Positions 16,806 through 26,613 of a DNA stretch of 64,000 bases are shown piece after piece (positions within the stretch are counted from its first letter, which is position 1; each line of letters begins with the position of its first letter). The notes beneath the pieces are model-generated. The model did no database searches, was not told the origin of the DNA, and was given only the letters and a program-made list of their open reading frames with translations. Both the position numbers and the translations under genes were made by a program. Origin of the DNA: Paenibacillus sp. PK3_47 (GTDB taxonomy: Bacteria > Bacillota > Bacilli > Paenibacillales > Paenibacillaceae); the NCBI RefSeq assembly GCF_023520895.1, contig NZ_CP026029.1, positions 1,922,001 to 1,986,000 on the forward strand. The letters are read 5' to 3'.

Positions 16806-17873
16806 ATGGGCCAACCGGAAAAAAAGATGGAAATAGGAATCAGCACATTTTTGGAGACAACACCTGACCCGGTAACGGGTCAAACGATGAGCCATGCCGA
16901 AAGACTGCGTGAAGCGGTGGAGGAAATTGTACTGGCCGACCAGGCCGGGCTGGACGTATACGGGATCGGCGAGCATCACCGTGCCGACTATGCCGGCAGC
17001 GCCCCTGCTGTTGTGCTGGCCGCAGCTGCCGCTATGACGAAGCATATCCGGCTGACAAGCGCCGTGACCGTATTGTCTTCTGACGATCCGGTCCGCGTCT
17101 ATCAGGACTTTGCCACGCTGGACGGCATTTCAAATGGACGGGCTGAGATTATGGCGGGCCGGGGTTCTTTTATCGAATCCTTCCCCCTGTTCGGCTACAG
17201 CCTGGAGGATTATGACGAATTGTTCGAAGAAAATCTGGAGCTGCTGTTGAAGATCAGAGCCTCGGAGAAGGTCACCTGGCGCGGCGGCCATCGTCCGGCC
17301 ATTAATAATCTGGCGGTATATCCCCGTGCGGTCCAGGACCCGCTCCCGGTATGGATTGCCAGCGGCGGAAATCCGGAATCGGCGATCCGTGCAGGCGTAC
17401 TGGGACTTCCGATCGCCTTCGCGATCATCGGCGGAATGCCTGAACGGTTTGCACCGCTGGTCAATCTCTATAAGGAAGCGGCCGCAAAGGCAGGCCACAA
17501 TCCTGACAAGCTGCAGATTGCTACGCATTCCCACGGCTTTGTAGGGGAAACGACCGAACAGGCTGCCGCCCTCTTCTACCCTTCCACCCAGGCACAAATG
17601 AATGTGATCGGGCGTGAACGGGGCTGGAGCCAGCCGTATAACAAGGCAACCTATGATGATGCCCGCAGCCTGAGAGGCGCACTGTATGTCGGGGATGCCG
17701 AATATGTAGCGGAGAAGATCATTCTCCTGCGTAAAAACCTGGGCGTTACCCGCTTCTTCCTCCACGTCAATGTCGGCACCATGCCGCACCGCGAGGTACT
17801 TCGTGCAATCGAGCTGCTTGGTACCAAGGTGGCACCAATTGTTCACAAGGAGCTGGCTCAAAGCGGAATCTGA
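16806..17873 (+). CDS. LLM-class flavin-dependent oxidoreductase
   Basis: A 355-residue luciferase-like monooxygenase fold protein. Family features include an N-terminal beta strand (MEIGISTF), [15 protein letters not shown] (about 58-72), [21 protein letters not shown] (about 90-110) and [10 protein letters not shown]. It should bind FMN and oxidise an unknown organic substrate with reduced flavin; relatives are often annotated as alkanal monooxygenase-like. AAGGAGG lies 10 nt before the ATG, and a TTGACT...TAAAGT-type promoter is plausible at about 16720-16750. It is a single gene closed by a bidirectional terminator. Confidence 0.88.
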   Translation: MGQPEKKMEIGISTFLETTPDPVTGQTMSHAERLREAVEEIVLADQAGLDVYGIGEHHRADYAGSAPAVVLAAAAAMTKHIRLTSAVTVLSSDDPVRVYQDFATLDGISNGRAEIMAGRGSFIESFPLFGYSLEDYDELFEENLELLLKIRASEKVTWRGGHRPAINNLAVYPRAVQDPLPVWIASGGNPESAIRAGVLGLPIAFAIIGGMPERFAPLVNLYKEAAAKAGHNPDKLQIATHSHGFVGETTEQAAALFYPSTQAQMNVIGRERGWSQPYNKATYDDARSLRGALYVGDAEYVAEKIILLRKNLGVTRFFLHVNVGTMPHREVLRAIELLGTKVAPIVHKELAQSGI

Positions 17874-17920
17874 GCCTTTCATGACAACAGCGGCCGATTA
17901 ATAGCCGCAACCAATAAAAT

Positions 17921-17960
17921 AAAGAGCCATGTTGAGGAACGGTCAACATGGCTCTTTTTA
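17921..17960. terminator. Bidirectional terminator
   Basis: AAAGAGCCATGTTGA pairs perfectly with TCAACATGGCTCTTT between convergent genes; both strands end in a run of T. Confidence 0.9.
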
Positions 17961-17971
17961 TAGAACAAACA

Positions 17972-18937
17972 TTAAAAGGTCACAGACCGGATTCTGCCGT
18001 CCTCTTCATAATGGAGCTCCGTAAACTTGATACTCCGCTTGTGGTCCACACCGCCTGACAAGGATGCGTCATGGTAGAACAAATACCATTTCCCGTTAAA
18101 TTCAACAATGGAATGATGGGTGGTCCAGCCAACCACCGGATTCAGGATCACACCCTGATAGACAAAAGGTCCGCAGGGCTTATCGCTTACCGCATAGACA
18201 ATCTTATGGGTCGTACCGGTGGAATACGAGAGATAGTATTTCCCCTGATACTTGTGCATCCACGGACCTTCAAAATAACGTCTGTCCTCATCCCCTGCAA
18301 GAATGGGATTCCCTTCTTCATCGATGATGCTGATCTCCTCAGGCTGTGATTTGAAGGACAGCAGGTCGTCACTCAGCTCCGCCACCCGGGGGCCGTAAGC
18401 AGGTTCACCCGGTTCTTTTTCCGCCGGATCAGGCTGGTAATTCCCAGTCCCCCACTTTTCCAGTTGGCCTCCCCATAAGCCGCCGAAATACATGTAGGCC
18501 CTGTCATCCTCATCAATAAATACGGCGGGATCGATGCTGAAGCTCCCCTCAATATAGTTCTCCTGGGCTTTAAAAGGGCCGGCGGGAGAATCAGATACAG
18601 CCACGCCTATGCGGAAAATCCCCTCTTTGTCACGGGCAGGGAAAAACAAGTAATAGCTCCCCTTCCGGTACGCCGCATCCGGCGCCCACATTTGCTTCGA
18701 AGCCCAGGGCACGTCCCGGAGATGAAGCGCCAGCCCATGATCCACACAAGGTGACTCCGGACCCTCCATAGACAACACATGATAATCTTCCATTGCATAC
18801 TGGTCACCGTTATCGTTCGTAGGCCCGTCATGATCGATATCATGGGACGGGTAAATATACAGCTTGCCCTCAAACACATGAGCTGAAGGGTCGGCTGTGT
18901 ACAGTTCGGTAATTAACGGCTCATTCATTGCTGCCAT
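17972..18937 (-). CDS. Glycoside hydrolase family 43
   Basis: A 321-residue five-bladed beta-propeller enzyme acting on arabino/xylo-oligosaccharides, probably in the cytoplasm because no signal peptide is present. The three family acids are visible: Asp16 (TADPSAHVF, base), Asp136 (SIDPAVFID, pKa modulator) and Glu223 (RYFEGPWMHK, acid). A beta-xylosidase or alpha-L-arabinofuranosidase is likely; the two cannot be separated here. Start 18937 is preferred because GAGGAG precedes it by 9 nt; longer in-frame versions overlap the upstream permease. Last gene of the operon beginning with the solute-binding protein at 22299. Confidence 0.88.
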   Translation of the reverse strand: MAAMNEPLITELYTADPSAHVFEGKLYIYPSHDIDHDGPTNDNGDQYAMEDYHVLSMEGPESPCVDHGLALHLRDVPWASKQMWAPDAAYRKGSYYLFFPARDKEGIFRIGVAVSDSPAGPFKAQENYIEGSFSIDPAVFIDEDDRAYMYFGGLWGGQLEKWGTGNYQPDPAEKEPGEPAYGPRVAELSDDLLSFKSQPEEISIIDEEGNPILAGDEDRRYFEGPWMHKYQGKYYLSYSTGTTHKIVYAVSDKPCGPFVYQGVILNPVVGWTTHHSIVEFNGKWYLFYHDASLSGGVDHKRSIKFTELHYEEDGRIRSVTF

Positions 18938-18989
18938 AACAGGATTCTCCTCTTCATTAAAATTCAAATCATTCATTGGGAATGAAGCC

Positions 18990-19844
18990 TTACTCCTTAA
19001 CGCCACCCAGCGCTACGCCCGCGATAATGTATCTGGATAACAGGAAATATACCACAAACAGAGGTAACGCCGTCAGAGCCAGCCCCATGTAAATCGAGCC
19101 AAACTCCGTCTTGTAAATATCGCCGCGCAGCAGGCTGACCATTACGGGCATCGTGTATTTTTCCTTCTGTGTGAGCAGGATCAGCGGCATGAACAGATTG
19201 TTCCAGTTCGCTACAAAGGCAAAGATAGCCTGTGTTGCCACAGCCGGCATCATCAGCGGAAGAATAATCCGGTTAAAGGTCTTGAATTCACCTGACCCGT
19301 CCACGCGCGCCGCCTCCACAATCTCAAGGGACAGGGTCGCGAGCAGGTACTGGCGCATGAAGAACACCACAGCCGGTGCTGCAATGGCAGGCAGAATCAG
19401 CGGAAGGAAGCTGTTGGTCCAATGGATTTTATACATAAACTGATAGAACCCGATAGCGCTTGCCTGGGAAGGAATCATCATCACACACAAGATAAAGGTA
19501 AAAAACGGCTTGCGCAGCTTCCAGTCATAAGTAACCAGCCCGTAGGCCGACAATGAGGAGAAGTATACCGTTAAGACGGTTGCAGAAGCAGAGATAATGA
19601 ACGAATTCAGGAACCCCTGTATGGGATCAAAGCTCTTGTCGAGCAGCACCCGCAAGTTATCCATCATATGAGTGGACGGGAGCAGGGAGAGCCCGCTTTG
19701 GATTTCAGCTGTAGAGCGGGTAGCGTTGACAAACATGATCCAGAACGGGAGGATACTGAGCACCGCCAAAAAGATGCAGACGATATAGATAATGGTCTTG
19801 TTGACTCTACGGGTAACGGTTTCACCTTTAGGACTCGGATTCAT
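18990..19844 (-). CDS. Sugar ABC transporter permease (MalG/AraQ-like)
   Basis: A 284-residue membrane protein with six hydrophobic helices and EAA loop EAARVDGSGEFKTFNRIILP near 180-200. It forms the import channel with the permease encoded just upstream (3-bp gap). GGGAGGTG lies 7 nt before the ATG. The neighbouring GH43 enzyme suggests that the substrate is an arabinose- or xylose-containing oligosaccharide. Confidence 0.93.
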   Translation of the reverse strand: MNPSPKGETVTRRVNKTIIYIVCIFLAVLSILPFWIMFVNATRSTAEIQSGLSLLPSTHMMDNLRVLLDKSFDPIQGFLNSFIISASATVLTVYFSSLSAYGLVTYDWKLRKPFFTFILCVMMIPSQASAIGFYQFMYKIHWTNSFLPLILPAIAAPAVVFFMRQYLLATLSLEIVEAARVDGSGEFKTFNRIILPLMMPAVATQAIFAFVANWNNLFMPLILLTQKEKYTMPVMVSLLRGDIYKTEFGSIYMGLALTALPLFVVYFLLSRYIIAGVALGGVKE

Positions 19845-19847
19845 GTT

Positions 19848-20819
19848 CTACACCTCCCTGGCAGCTGATGCTTTGGCAGCTTTTCTATAGTTTTTCTCCG
19901 CTTTTTTCAGCTTCCCGGCGTCGCGGTCACGCATTAAATAGAACACCACACTGGACAGTACTGCTGCAATGACGAACATAATCATGCTCGCTGCGGCAGC
20001 GCGGTTATACATATAGCTTCCCTTAAAGGCCTGCCCGTAAATGAACATCGATGTAGTAAGCGTAGAGTCATCCGGTCCGCCCGCCAGGAACAGCTGAGGG
20101 ATATCGAACATCGTCAGACCGCCAATCATTGATGTAATGAGCGTGAACAGCAGAATCGTCCGCAGACTCGGCAGCGTAATCCGGAAAAAGGTCTGGAAGC
20201 CGTTCGCACCATCAATTGCTGCAGACTCAAAAAGTGCGGGGTTAATCCCCATAACGCCTGCGACCAGAATGATCATCGTGTTGCCGTACCACATCCAGAA
20301 CTGGATGAACGCCACAATTCCCCGCGCTGTCGTCTTATCCTGAAGGAAAAAAATCGGAGCATCGGACCAGCCCATCATTTCAACAATGCTGTTCATAGGA
20401 CCCATCGGATAGGCGAACAGGGTACTGAAAAGTACAGCGATTGTACCTGCAGTGATGATATTGGGCATGTAGAGCAGAACCTTGAATGCTCCCTGTCCCT
20501 TTATGTTGAGGCGCTTGTTCGTGAACCAGGCGGTCAGCAGAAGCGCAAGAGCAATCTGAGGAATGAAGTTGACAATCCAGAGCAGTCCGGTGTTAATCAG
20601 GGACTTTCTGAAGGAGACGTTGTCAAAGAGCAGGTCTTTGAAATTCTGAAAAGGGTTATCCAGAATATGAATCGGCTTGGGTATTAACCCCTGCATATCA
20701 GTGAACCCGATAACTGCGGTATACAAAATGGGATATAACGAAAAAATCAGAAAGGCCAGGACAAACGGAAACGTAAAGATATAGCCGTATTTTGCGTAGT
20801 TCACACCTTTGCGGCGCAT
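19848..20819 (-). CDS. Sugar ABC transporter permease (MalF/LacF-like)
   Basis: A 323-residue permease with about six hydrophobic segments, an EAA-like loop (ESAAIDGANGFQTFFRITLP, near 198-217) and a basic C-terminal tail. AAAGGGGTG lies 6 nt before the ATG. It lies second in the operon, after the binding protein and an intergenic hairpin that may lower its expression relative to that protein. Partner of the MalG-like permease downstream. Confidence 0.93.
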   Translation of the reverse strand: MRRKGVNYAKYGYIFTFPFVLAFLIFSLYPILYTAVIGFTDMQGLIPKPIHILDNPFQNFKDLLFDNVSFRKSLINTGLLWIVNFIPQIALALLLTAWFTNKRLNIKGQGAFKVLLYMPNIITAGTIAVLFSTLFAYPMGPMNSIVEMMGWSDAPIFFLQDKTTARGIVAFIQFWMWYGNTMIILVAGVMGINPALFESAAIDGANGFQTFFRITLPSLRTILLFTLITSMIGGLTMFDIPQLFLAGGPDDSTLTTSMFIYGQAFKGSYMYNRAAAASMIMFVIAAVLSSVVFYLMRDRDAGKLKKAEKNYRKAAKASAAREV

Positions 20820-20842
20820 GATTTCACCCCTTTAGTGGATAG

Positions 20843-20871
20843 GAAGGGACGGGATCACTCCCCGCCCCTTC
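20843..20871 (-). terminator. Intercistronic hairpin after the binding protein
   Basis: On the minus strand GAAGGGGCGGG pairs with CCCGTCCCTTC, without a strong T-run. This position is typical of partial terminators or 3'-end stabilisers that give more binding protein than permease. Confidence 0.6.
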
Positions 20872-20883
20872 ACTTTCTTCTTT

Positions 20884-22299
20884 TTATTCGCTGTCGATAC
20901 CCAGCTGGTCTTTGACCTGCTGCTTGAAGGTTTCAATCGCTTTGTCGCGGTCCTTGTTGCCGGCAGTATACTCACGGACCTGGTCGCGCCATAACTTGTT
21001 AATGGTTTCATCGTACTGTGTCAGGTTCTTACCGGAAGCGTTGGCGTTAGCCGGTACAAATACATCGAACATATTTTGCCCGCCGAGCAGCGGAACTTCG
21101 CCATTGGACTTCGACATGACAACAGAGGAAGCCACACTGTCCTTCGTGCCTTGCTCGCCCTCTTTCATCGTTCCGTTAGCCCAGAAATACTGGAGTCCGG
21201 TTTCCGAAGAATCGAGTGTTACCCATTTGATAAAGTCTGCAGCAGCTTGTTTTTTGGCATCGTCTTTGGTCACGTCCTGGTTGGCAAGCAGCCAGGTGCC
21301 GCCCCAGAAGAAGCCAGTCGGCGGTTCAGTAACGGCCCAGTCACCATTCGTGTCTTTGACTTGCCCGCTCATTGTATAGTTGATCAGCCAGGCAGGACCA
21401 AAGAAACCGAAGACCGGTTGCGCGCCGGCGCCGGACATATCAGCGTACCATGCTTCCGTCCAGTCTTGTGTATCATTATGATAGCCGTTATCCTTCAGCT
21501 TTTTGGAGAGATCAAGGAACTCTTCACGCTTCGGATCGATATGCAGCTTGCCGTCAACAATCCAGCCTTTTTCAGAACTGTTTTCAATGGCATGCCAGAT
21601 ATCGCCGTCTCCGGACACGATTCCGTATCCTTTGGCTTTCAGCTTCGCCGCGGCTTCGTAGAATTTCTCCCAGCCGGGTCCGACTTCAGCTTTGATGGCA
21701 GCCGGATCATCTGTTCCAAAAACATCTTTGGCAATGGAGCGGCGGTAGATGAAAGCCCCGCCTGTCGCCTGATAGCCGAGCCCTTTCAGCTGGCCGTCTT
21801 TGCTGCCGATATCAATGGAATACTGGGCAATGCCCGCATCCTTAACCATCTGATCGTCAAGGCCCAGATCTGCATAGTTAGCCGCATAACCGGAAGCATC
21901 TCCCTGCGTATATTTGAGGACAAACGCCGCTTCAGCCGCAAAAATATCCGGAGCATCTTTTCCGCCGGCCGCAAGGGCCTGGTCCAGCGCAGGCTGATAG
22001 GCACCATCGGTAGTCGCAATAACCGTAGTTTTGAATTCCACATTGGCTTCAGGATGGGTTTCCAGATACTTTTTGGTCATGTTCGGAATTTCGTCCGTGA
22101 AGCTCCAGAGATTGAGGGTTACCTTCTCCCCGTTCCCCTTGGCCGGAGTAGTCTCCGCTGCATTGGCTGATGCTGCCGGAGCGGAGCCCCCGTTCGCTGA
22201 ATTGGAATTTGAATTGTTGTTGCCGCTGCAGGCTGTGAGCGCAGATGACATTACGAGCAGTGTAGAGAGCCCTACCAGAACACGTTTCATGCTTTTCAT
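20884..22299 (-). CDS. Sugar-binding lipoprotein of the GH43-linked ABC transporter
   Basis: A 471-residue extracellular solute-binding protein (family 1). The lipobox ALTAC places the lipidated Cys near residue 24; an Asn/Ser/Ala linker follows to about residue 55. The mature part contains typical features such as DAPDIFAAEAAFVLKYTQGD and FWGGTWLLANQD. GGGGAGG lies 6 nt before the ATG. First gene of the operon binding protein, permease, permease, GH43. A TATAAT at 22352-22357 may be the -10 box. The upstream kinase/regulator operon (22486-26389), on the same strand, is the likely controller. Confidence 0.92.
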   Translation of the reverse strand: MKSMKRVLVGLSTLLVMSSALTACSGNNNSNSNSANGGSAPAASANAAETTPAKGNGEKVTLNLWSFTDEIPNMTKKYLETHPEANVEFKTTVIATTDGAYQPALDQALAAGGKDAPDIFAAEAAFVLKYTQGDASGYAANYADLGLDDQMVKDAGIAQYSIDIGSKDGQLKGLGYQATGGAFIYRRSIAKDVFGTDDPAAIKAEVGPGWEKFYEAAAKLKAKGYGIVSGDGDIWHAIENSSEKGWIVDGKLHIDPKREEFLDLSKKLKDNGYHNDTQDWTEAWYADMSGAGAQPVFGFFGPAWLINYTMSGQVKDTNGDWAVTEPPTGFFWGGTWLLANQDVTKDDAKKQAAADFIKWVTLDSSETGLQYFWANGTMKEGEQGTKDSVASSVVMSKSNGEVPLLGGQNMFDVFVPANANASGKNLTQYDETINKLWRDQVREYTAGNKDRDKAIETFKQQVKDQLGIDSE

Positions 22300-22351
22300 A
22301 CTTTGCCTCCCCTTTTGTTTAAGCCTTCGGTTTTATGTAACCGCATACATA

Positions 22352-22357
22352 ATTATA
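22352..22357 (-). promoter_or_regulatory. -10 box for the GH43/ABC operon
   Basis: TATAAT on the minus strand about 52 bp before the binding-protein start. No convincing -35 was seen, which fits a regulator-dependent promoter. Confidence 0.4.
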
Positions 22358-22441
22358 TAGCTGATGTCCCCCTTCCATAAGGAACCTGCGATTGGGAAAA
22401 CTTCCACTATTTTTGGATTCGGCTGCATTTAGGGCGTAAAA

Positions 22442-22470
22442 AAACACCAGGGGAATCCTCCCCCGGTGTC
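22442..22470 (-). terminator. Terminator of the kinase/regulator/binding-protein operon
   Basis: On the minus strand CACCGGGGGA pairs with TCCCCTGGTG, followed by TTTTTTTA. Confidence 0.9.
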
Positions 22471-22485
22471 CTGATGAGCTGTAAT

Positions 22486-23784
22486 CTATTTATCTGCTTT
22501 CAGCGCCTCATCCTGCTTCTTGATGAAATCCTCCGGAGTTACCGCTTTACCGAACAGCGCCTGCACCTGATTAATATGTGTGCTGGAAGCCCCCGGCTTC
22601 ATTTGGGTATCCAGGTAAAGCGTTACTTTATGGGCTTTATTCAATTCATCCAGCAGATCAATAAACAGCTGCGGCAGCTTGATGGATGCAGTATCTACTT
22701 TGGTAGCCGGGATTACGCCCGCATCCACCACCGATTGCTCTCCCCACTTCCGGATAAAAAAGCTTACGAACTGCTTGGCTTCCAGGGGATGCGCAGAATT
22801 CCGGGATACGAACAGGCCGGTCCCCGGGCCGCCTACCCAGTCATCCACATTCCCTTTGCCGCCTGCAACAGCCGGGAATTTGAAATAGCCGATCTTGTCC
22901 TTAAATTCCTGGGGTACCCCCGCAGTTGTCGTATAGTCAGGCAGCTCCCAGGTCCCCGTTGCAAACATGGCGGATTCCCCGCTTATGAACTGGAGCTTGG
23001 CCTCCTCATTGGATATCCCGTTATAGCCTTTGGTGAATGTGTTGAGATTTACCAGCTCCTGCACTGCTCTGGCAGCCTCAAGCAGGGAGGGGTCCGTAAA
23101 GTCCTGGTTGGCCACGGCTTTATCCATCAGATCCGGCCCGCCGATACGGTCGGCCAGGTACATGTACCAGAAGGAAGACGGCCAGCCTTCCTTGCCGCCG
23201 AGGGTAACAGGAGTCACACCGTTTTCGTTCAGCTTGCGGACGATTATTTTAAGCTCACCCAGGGTCCGGGGAGGCTGCAAACCGTATTTCGCAAATATTT
23301 CCTTGTTGTAGTAGACAGGTACAATATTCAGCTCCACCGGGAGAGCATAGGTTTTTCCGTCAAAAGAATAGGCTTCCGTAGTACCGGCTACAAACTTCCC
23401 GTTCAGCTCCCCCTGCAACAGATCATCCATGCCGGCAAACTTATTGCCTTTGACATAGGGATCCATAAACCCGGCTGCCCAGGTAAAACCGATATCAGGC
23501 AGATCATTGGATGCGGCAAGCACGGTAAGCTTGCTCTTGTACTGCTCGGTTTCAAGCGCCTCTGTCTTAATGATAATATCGGGATTGGCTTTTTCAAACT
23601 CGCTGATAATGTCTTTAACCATTTTGTTCTGCGCAGAACGGCTGCTGTCCGGCCATAAATGCATGATTTTCAGGGTGACCTTATCGCCGCCCCTGTTCAT
23701 ATTGTCCCCTATATTCTGCCCGTTCCCGCCGCAGCCGGTGACGATCAGCAGCATGACCAGAAGCAGAACACCAGTTAGTCTCAT
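22486..23784 (-). CDS. Solute-binding lipoprotein encoded with a two-component system
   Basis: A 432-residue family-1 extracellular binding protein with lipobox LIVTGC (Cys near 18). The mature part has YALPVELNIVPVYYNKEIF and FISGESAMFATGTWELPD, as in sugar-binding proteins. It is third in an operon with a histidine kinase and its regulator (38 bp after the regulator stop) and is cut off from the permease operon by a terminator. It therefore has no permeases of its own and may act as the ligand-presenting partner of the kinase (inference). The RBS is unusual: GGGGGAGG is 14 nt away, whereas GAAGAGG abuts the ATG. Confidence 0.88.
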   Translation of the reverse strand: MRLTGVLLLVMLLIVTGCGGNGQNIGDNMNRGGDKVTLKIMHLWPDSSRSAQNKMVKDIISEFEKANPDIIIKTEALETEQYKSKLTVLAASNDLPDIGFTWAAGFMDPYVKGNKFAGMDDLLQGELNGKFVAGTTEAYSFDGKTYALPVELNIVPVYYNKEIFAKYGLQPPRTLGELKIIVRKLNENGVTPVTLGGKEGWPSSFWYMYLADRIGGPDLMDKAVANQDFTDPSLLEAARAVQELVNLNTFTKGYNGISNEEAKLQFISGESAMFATGTWELPDYTTTAGVPQEFKDKIGYFKFPAVAGGKGNVDDWVGGPGTGLFVSRNSAHPLEAKQFVSFFIRKWGEQSVVDAGVIPATKVDTASIKLPQLFIDLLDELNKAHKVTLYLDTQMKPGASSTHINQVQALFGKAVTPEDFIKKQDEALKADK

Positions 23785-23822
23785 CCTCTTCGTCGGTACC
23801 TCCCCCTTCCGGCATCAAGCCT

Positions 23823-24623
23823 TCACTCGCCTTCGGCTTCCGCATCATTCCTCATGGACCGGAACTGCCCGGGACTCATGCCTTCATGCTCTTTGAACAG
23901 CTTATTGAAGTATTTCACAGCCTGATAACCGGTCCGGCTGGCAATTTCCGCTATGGGCAGATTGGTCTTCAGCAGCAGCTCTTTCGCTTTCTGCAATTTT
24001 CTGCGGGCGACATATTCACTGAAATTCATCCGGCACTGCTCTTTGAAAAGCGCGCTGAAATAACTCCCGTTCAGATGAACATGCCCGGCGACTTCCTGCA
24101 GGCTGACCGCCTCTCCGATATGCGTCTCCACAAAATGAATGGCCTGGCGGACCGGATCGCTTAATGCGGCTTCCTCATTCCTGATGGCCATTAGCTTCGG
24201 GTCAGCCATTCTGCGCATGAAAAGGATACGTTCCCGCTCTTCCCCGGCCTTCAGGGCTTTCTCCACAGCTTCTATCAGCTTCTCCCGGCTGACCGGCTTC
24301 AGCAGATAGTCCACTACCGACAAATGAATGGCCTGCTGGGCATATTCGAATTCCGCGTAGCCGGAGATGAGAATAACGGATGGCTGCGACCGGGTTTTCT
24401 TCTCCCTCATTTGGCTGACCAGCGCCAGGCCGGTGATTTCAGGCATACGGATGTCTGTAATGATGAGCTCCACGGGAATATCCTCGAGCATTTGCATTGC
24501 GGCTACTCCGCTGCTTGCGGTCAGGACCTCAAATTGGCCCGCCGCCCAGACGCCAAGCAATTTCTTAATTCCTTCTCTTGATCTCGGTTCATCGTCAACG
24601 ACCAGAATCGTCCGGCTCTTCAT
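23823..24623 (-). CDS. Response regulator, AraC-type, short form
   Basis: A 266-residue regulator. The receiver domain (1-125) has DDE at 10-12, phospho-acceptor Asp57 in ITDIRMP and a Lys in LLKPV. It is followed after a short linker by an AraC double helix-turn-helix (about 160-262, with LNGSYFSALFKEQ and AVKYFNKLFKEH). It lacks the long middle region found in its paralogue at 2842-4413. Its start overlaps the kinase stop by an ATGA junction and AAGGAGG lies 9 nt upstream. It probably activates the downstream GH43/ABC operon. Confidence 0.92.
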   Translation of the reverse strand: MKSRTILVVDDEPRSREGIKKLLGVWAAGQFEVLTASSGVAAMQMLEDIPVELIITDIRMPEITGLALVSQMREKKTRSQPSVILISGYAEFEYAQQAIHLSVVDYLLKPVSREKLIEAVEKALKAGEERERILFMRRMADPKLMAIRNEEAALSDPVRQAIHFVETHIGEAVSLQEVAGHVHLNGSYFSALFKEQCRMNFSEYVARRKLQKAKELLLKTNLPIAEIASRTGYQAVKYFNKLFKEHEGMSPGQFRSMRNDAEAEGE

Positions 24624-26389
24624 CCTATTTTGCCTCCTTGGACAGGAATTTCGATGTGTATACGGGTGCCTTGACCCTTCCGGCTGTCGATGTGCATCCC
24701 GGCACTTTGCATGCCCGTTCCCGGAAAAAACAGCTGAAGCCGTTTCTGCACATTGGCAATCCCGACTCCGGAATTTTTGGAGGAAGTTACCTGCCCGCTG
24801 CCCAGCTCTTTCATCAGGGCGCCCAGCTGTTCCTCATCCATGCCTATCCCGTCGTCCTCTACTGTAATAGCGATTCTTTCTTCTCCGCCGGTCACCGTCA
24901 GCTTCACCCGGCCGGGCTCAATCCTGCTCTCTACGCCATGCAGTATGGCATTCTCCACCAGGGGCTGCAGGAGGAGCCGGGGCAGATCCACATCCTGAAC
25001 CTCGGGAGGAGCGTCGATTTCCCATTCCAGACGGTCTTCAAAGCGCATTTTCATGATGAATAAATATCTGCGGATATGCTCCAGTTCATCACGCAGCTTC
25101 ACCCACCCGTCCCCGCTCTGCCCGGTAATGGTATACCGGAACAAATCAGACATGGCAACGACATACCCGGCAAGCTGATCTTCATCCTTATCCACCAGCG
25201 ACCAGTACAGCACATCCAGGGTATTGAACAAAAAGTGCGGATTGATCTGGGCCTGAAGGGCCTTGAGCTCGGTGTGGCTCCGGGAGAGTTCCTTCTCATA
25301 GACCAGCCCGATCAATTCGTTAATGTTATCAATCATTTTGTTATATGAATAATTCAGCTCCTGAATCTCCATAGTGGATGATACCTTTTCGGTAGGCTTC
25401 AGAATGCCAAGCCGGGTACTTCTCATCGCCTTGATCAGTTTAAACACAGGACGCGTAATGAGGGTAGACAGGAAAAAAGAAAGCACGGTGAACAGCACAG
25501 TGCCCATAACAGCCGATACGACGATGGTCGTCCGCAGCACCGATGTGCCTTTGGTAATTACGTTAACCGGCGTTAAAATCAAGAGTGTCCAGCCAGTTAC
25601 GGAAGACCGCTGCTTGACCACAATAAAGGAACGGTCACCGATGGAAGCAACCTGTTCATTGTTGCTTCCGGCAAGCATGGCTGCCGTCTTTTGGGAAATG
25701 GTATCATCGTTTGAGGTGATCAGCCGGCCGTCGGAAGCGAGGAGCAGAACCGTCTCCCTTTCACCCTCACCGGCCAGAGAGGCATCCAGCGCAAACTTGC
25801 TGCGGTCGGCGCGGATGAGCAAATATCCGCCTGCCGTGAAATACTTGTCAATGAGACTGATCTGCCGGATGGCCAGAAGCGATGTGGAATCATACGGATC
25901 GATGCCGTACCAGACCAGGCTTCCTTCCTTGCGGGCCGCCAGCTCAATCCAATCCTCAGGCACTTTCCCCCTAAGGCTGCTGTCATCCAGCGGATACAAT
26001 CTTGCTCCGTCCCTGTTATACAGCTCAACAGACTTAATGCCATCCGTATACAGCTGGACCAGATTGATAACAGGCGGTAATTCCTGCCGCTCCGCAAAGG
26101 TTGGGGACTGGCCCTCTATATCACGTAAAAGCAGCTGCTGGATGTAATCGTTGGTTGATACCAGCGTCGTCAGCGAATTGATCTGTTCCAGAATGCCTTC
26201 CAGCCTGCCGTTCGCCTGAACTGCAGTTTGCTGTATATGCTTCTCCGCGTTGTTCTTGAGCAGTGTAGAAACCGAATGGAACGTAATCGCACCGACGAAT
26301 GTCAGAATGATGAGCATAACGGCGAGAAAACCGAGCAGCATCTGGCTCCTCAGTGTATTTAATTTTAATCTCGATGGCACCCAGCGCAC
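24620..26389 (-). CDS. YesM-like membrane sensor histidine kinase
   Basis: A 589-residue kinase. TM1 (about 16-38) and TM2 (about 288-311) enclose a Cache-like extracellular sensor with long helices near the membrane. A HAMP region follows (about 312-365), then the phosphorylated His385 in QINPHFLFN, and an ATPase with LLQPLVENAILHG and DDGIGMD. The start is GTG, with GGAGGG about 10 nt upstream. It is translationally coupled to the regulator gene. The ligand may be a sugar delivered by the co-encoded binding protein. Confidence 0.92.
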   Translation of the reverse strand: MRWVPSRLKLNTLRSQMLLGFLAVMLIILTFVGAITFHSVSTLLKNNAEKHIQQTAVQANGRLEGILEQINSLTTLVSTNDYIQQLLLRDIEGQSPTFAERQELPPVINLVQLYTDGIKSVELYNRDGARLYPLDDSSLRGKVPEDWIELAARKEGSLVWYGIDPYDSTSLLAIRQISLIDKYFTAGGYLLIRADRSKFALDASLAGEGERETVLLLASDGRLITSNDDTISQKTAAMLAGSNNEQVASIGDRSFIVVKQRSSVTGWTLLILTPVNVITKGTSVLRTTIVVSAVMGTVLFTVLSFFLSTLITRPVFKLIKAMRSTRLGILKPTEKVSSTMEIQELNYSYNKMIDNINELIGLVYEKELSRSHTELKALQAQINPHFLFNTLDVLYWSLVDKDEDQLAGYVVAMSDLFRYTITGQSGDGWVKLRDELEHIRRYLFIMKMRFEDRLEWEIDAPPEVQDVDLPRLLLQPLVENAILHGVESRIEPGRVKLTVTGGEERIAITVEDDGIGMDEEQLGALMKELGSGQVTSSKNSGVGIANVQKRLQLFFPGTGMQSAGMHIDSRKGQGTRIHIEIPVQGGKIG

Positions 26390-26537
26390 GCGTTCCCTTC
26401 CTCCCTCCGCCAGGAGATTATGTACGGTTCATCCGCCCAAGTAAGGGCTTTCAGACCTTTCAGTCACTATATTAGCATGTCTTCCGGATATCCGCTAAGG
26501 AAGATTTGTCCGGCCCGCAGAAGCCCCAATACATGCC

Positions 26538-26580
26538 AAAAAATCCGGGATACCTGTACAGCAGGCCATCCCGGATTTTG
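26538..26580. terminator. Bidirectional-type terminator of the B12-sensor operon
   Basis: AAAATCCGGGAT pairs perfectly with ATCCCGGATTTT; the minus-strand transcript of the hybrid kinase ends here, 34 bp after its stop. Confidence 0.85.
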
Positions 26581-26613
26581 GGTCAACTCATTTATATTCA
26601 ATTTATGCCACCA

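Noticed and set aside
22474..23658. A 394-codon frame antisense to the second binding protein
   Set aside because: No start signals and no family features; shadow of the real gene. The same applies to the 364-codon frame at 21076-22170.
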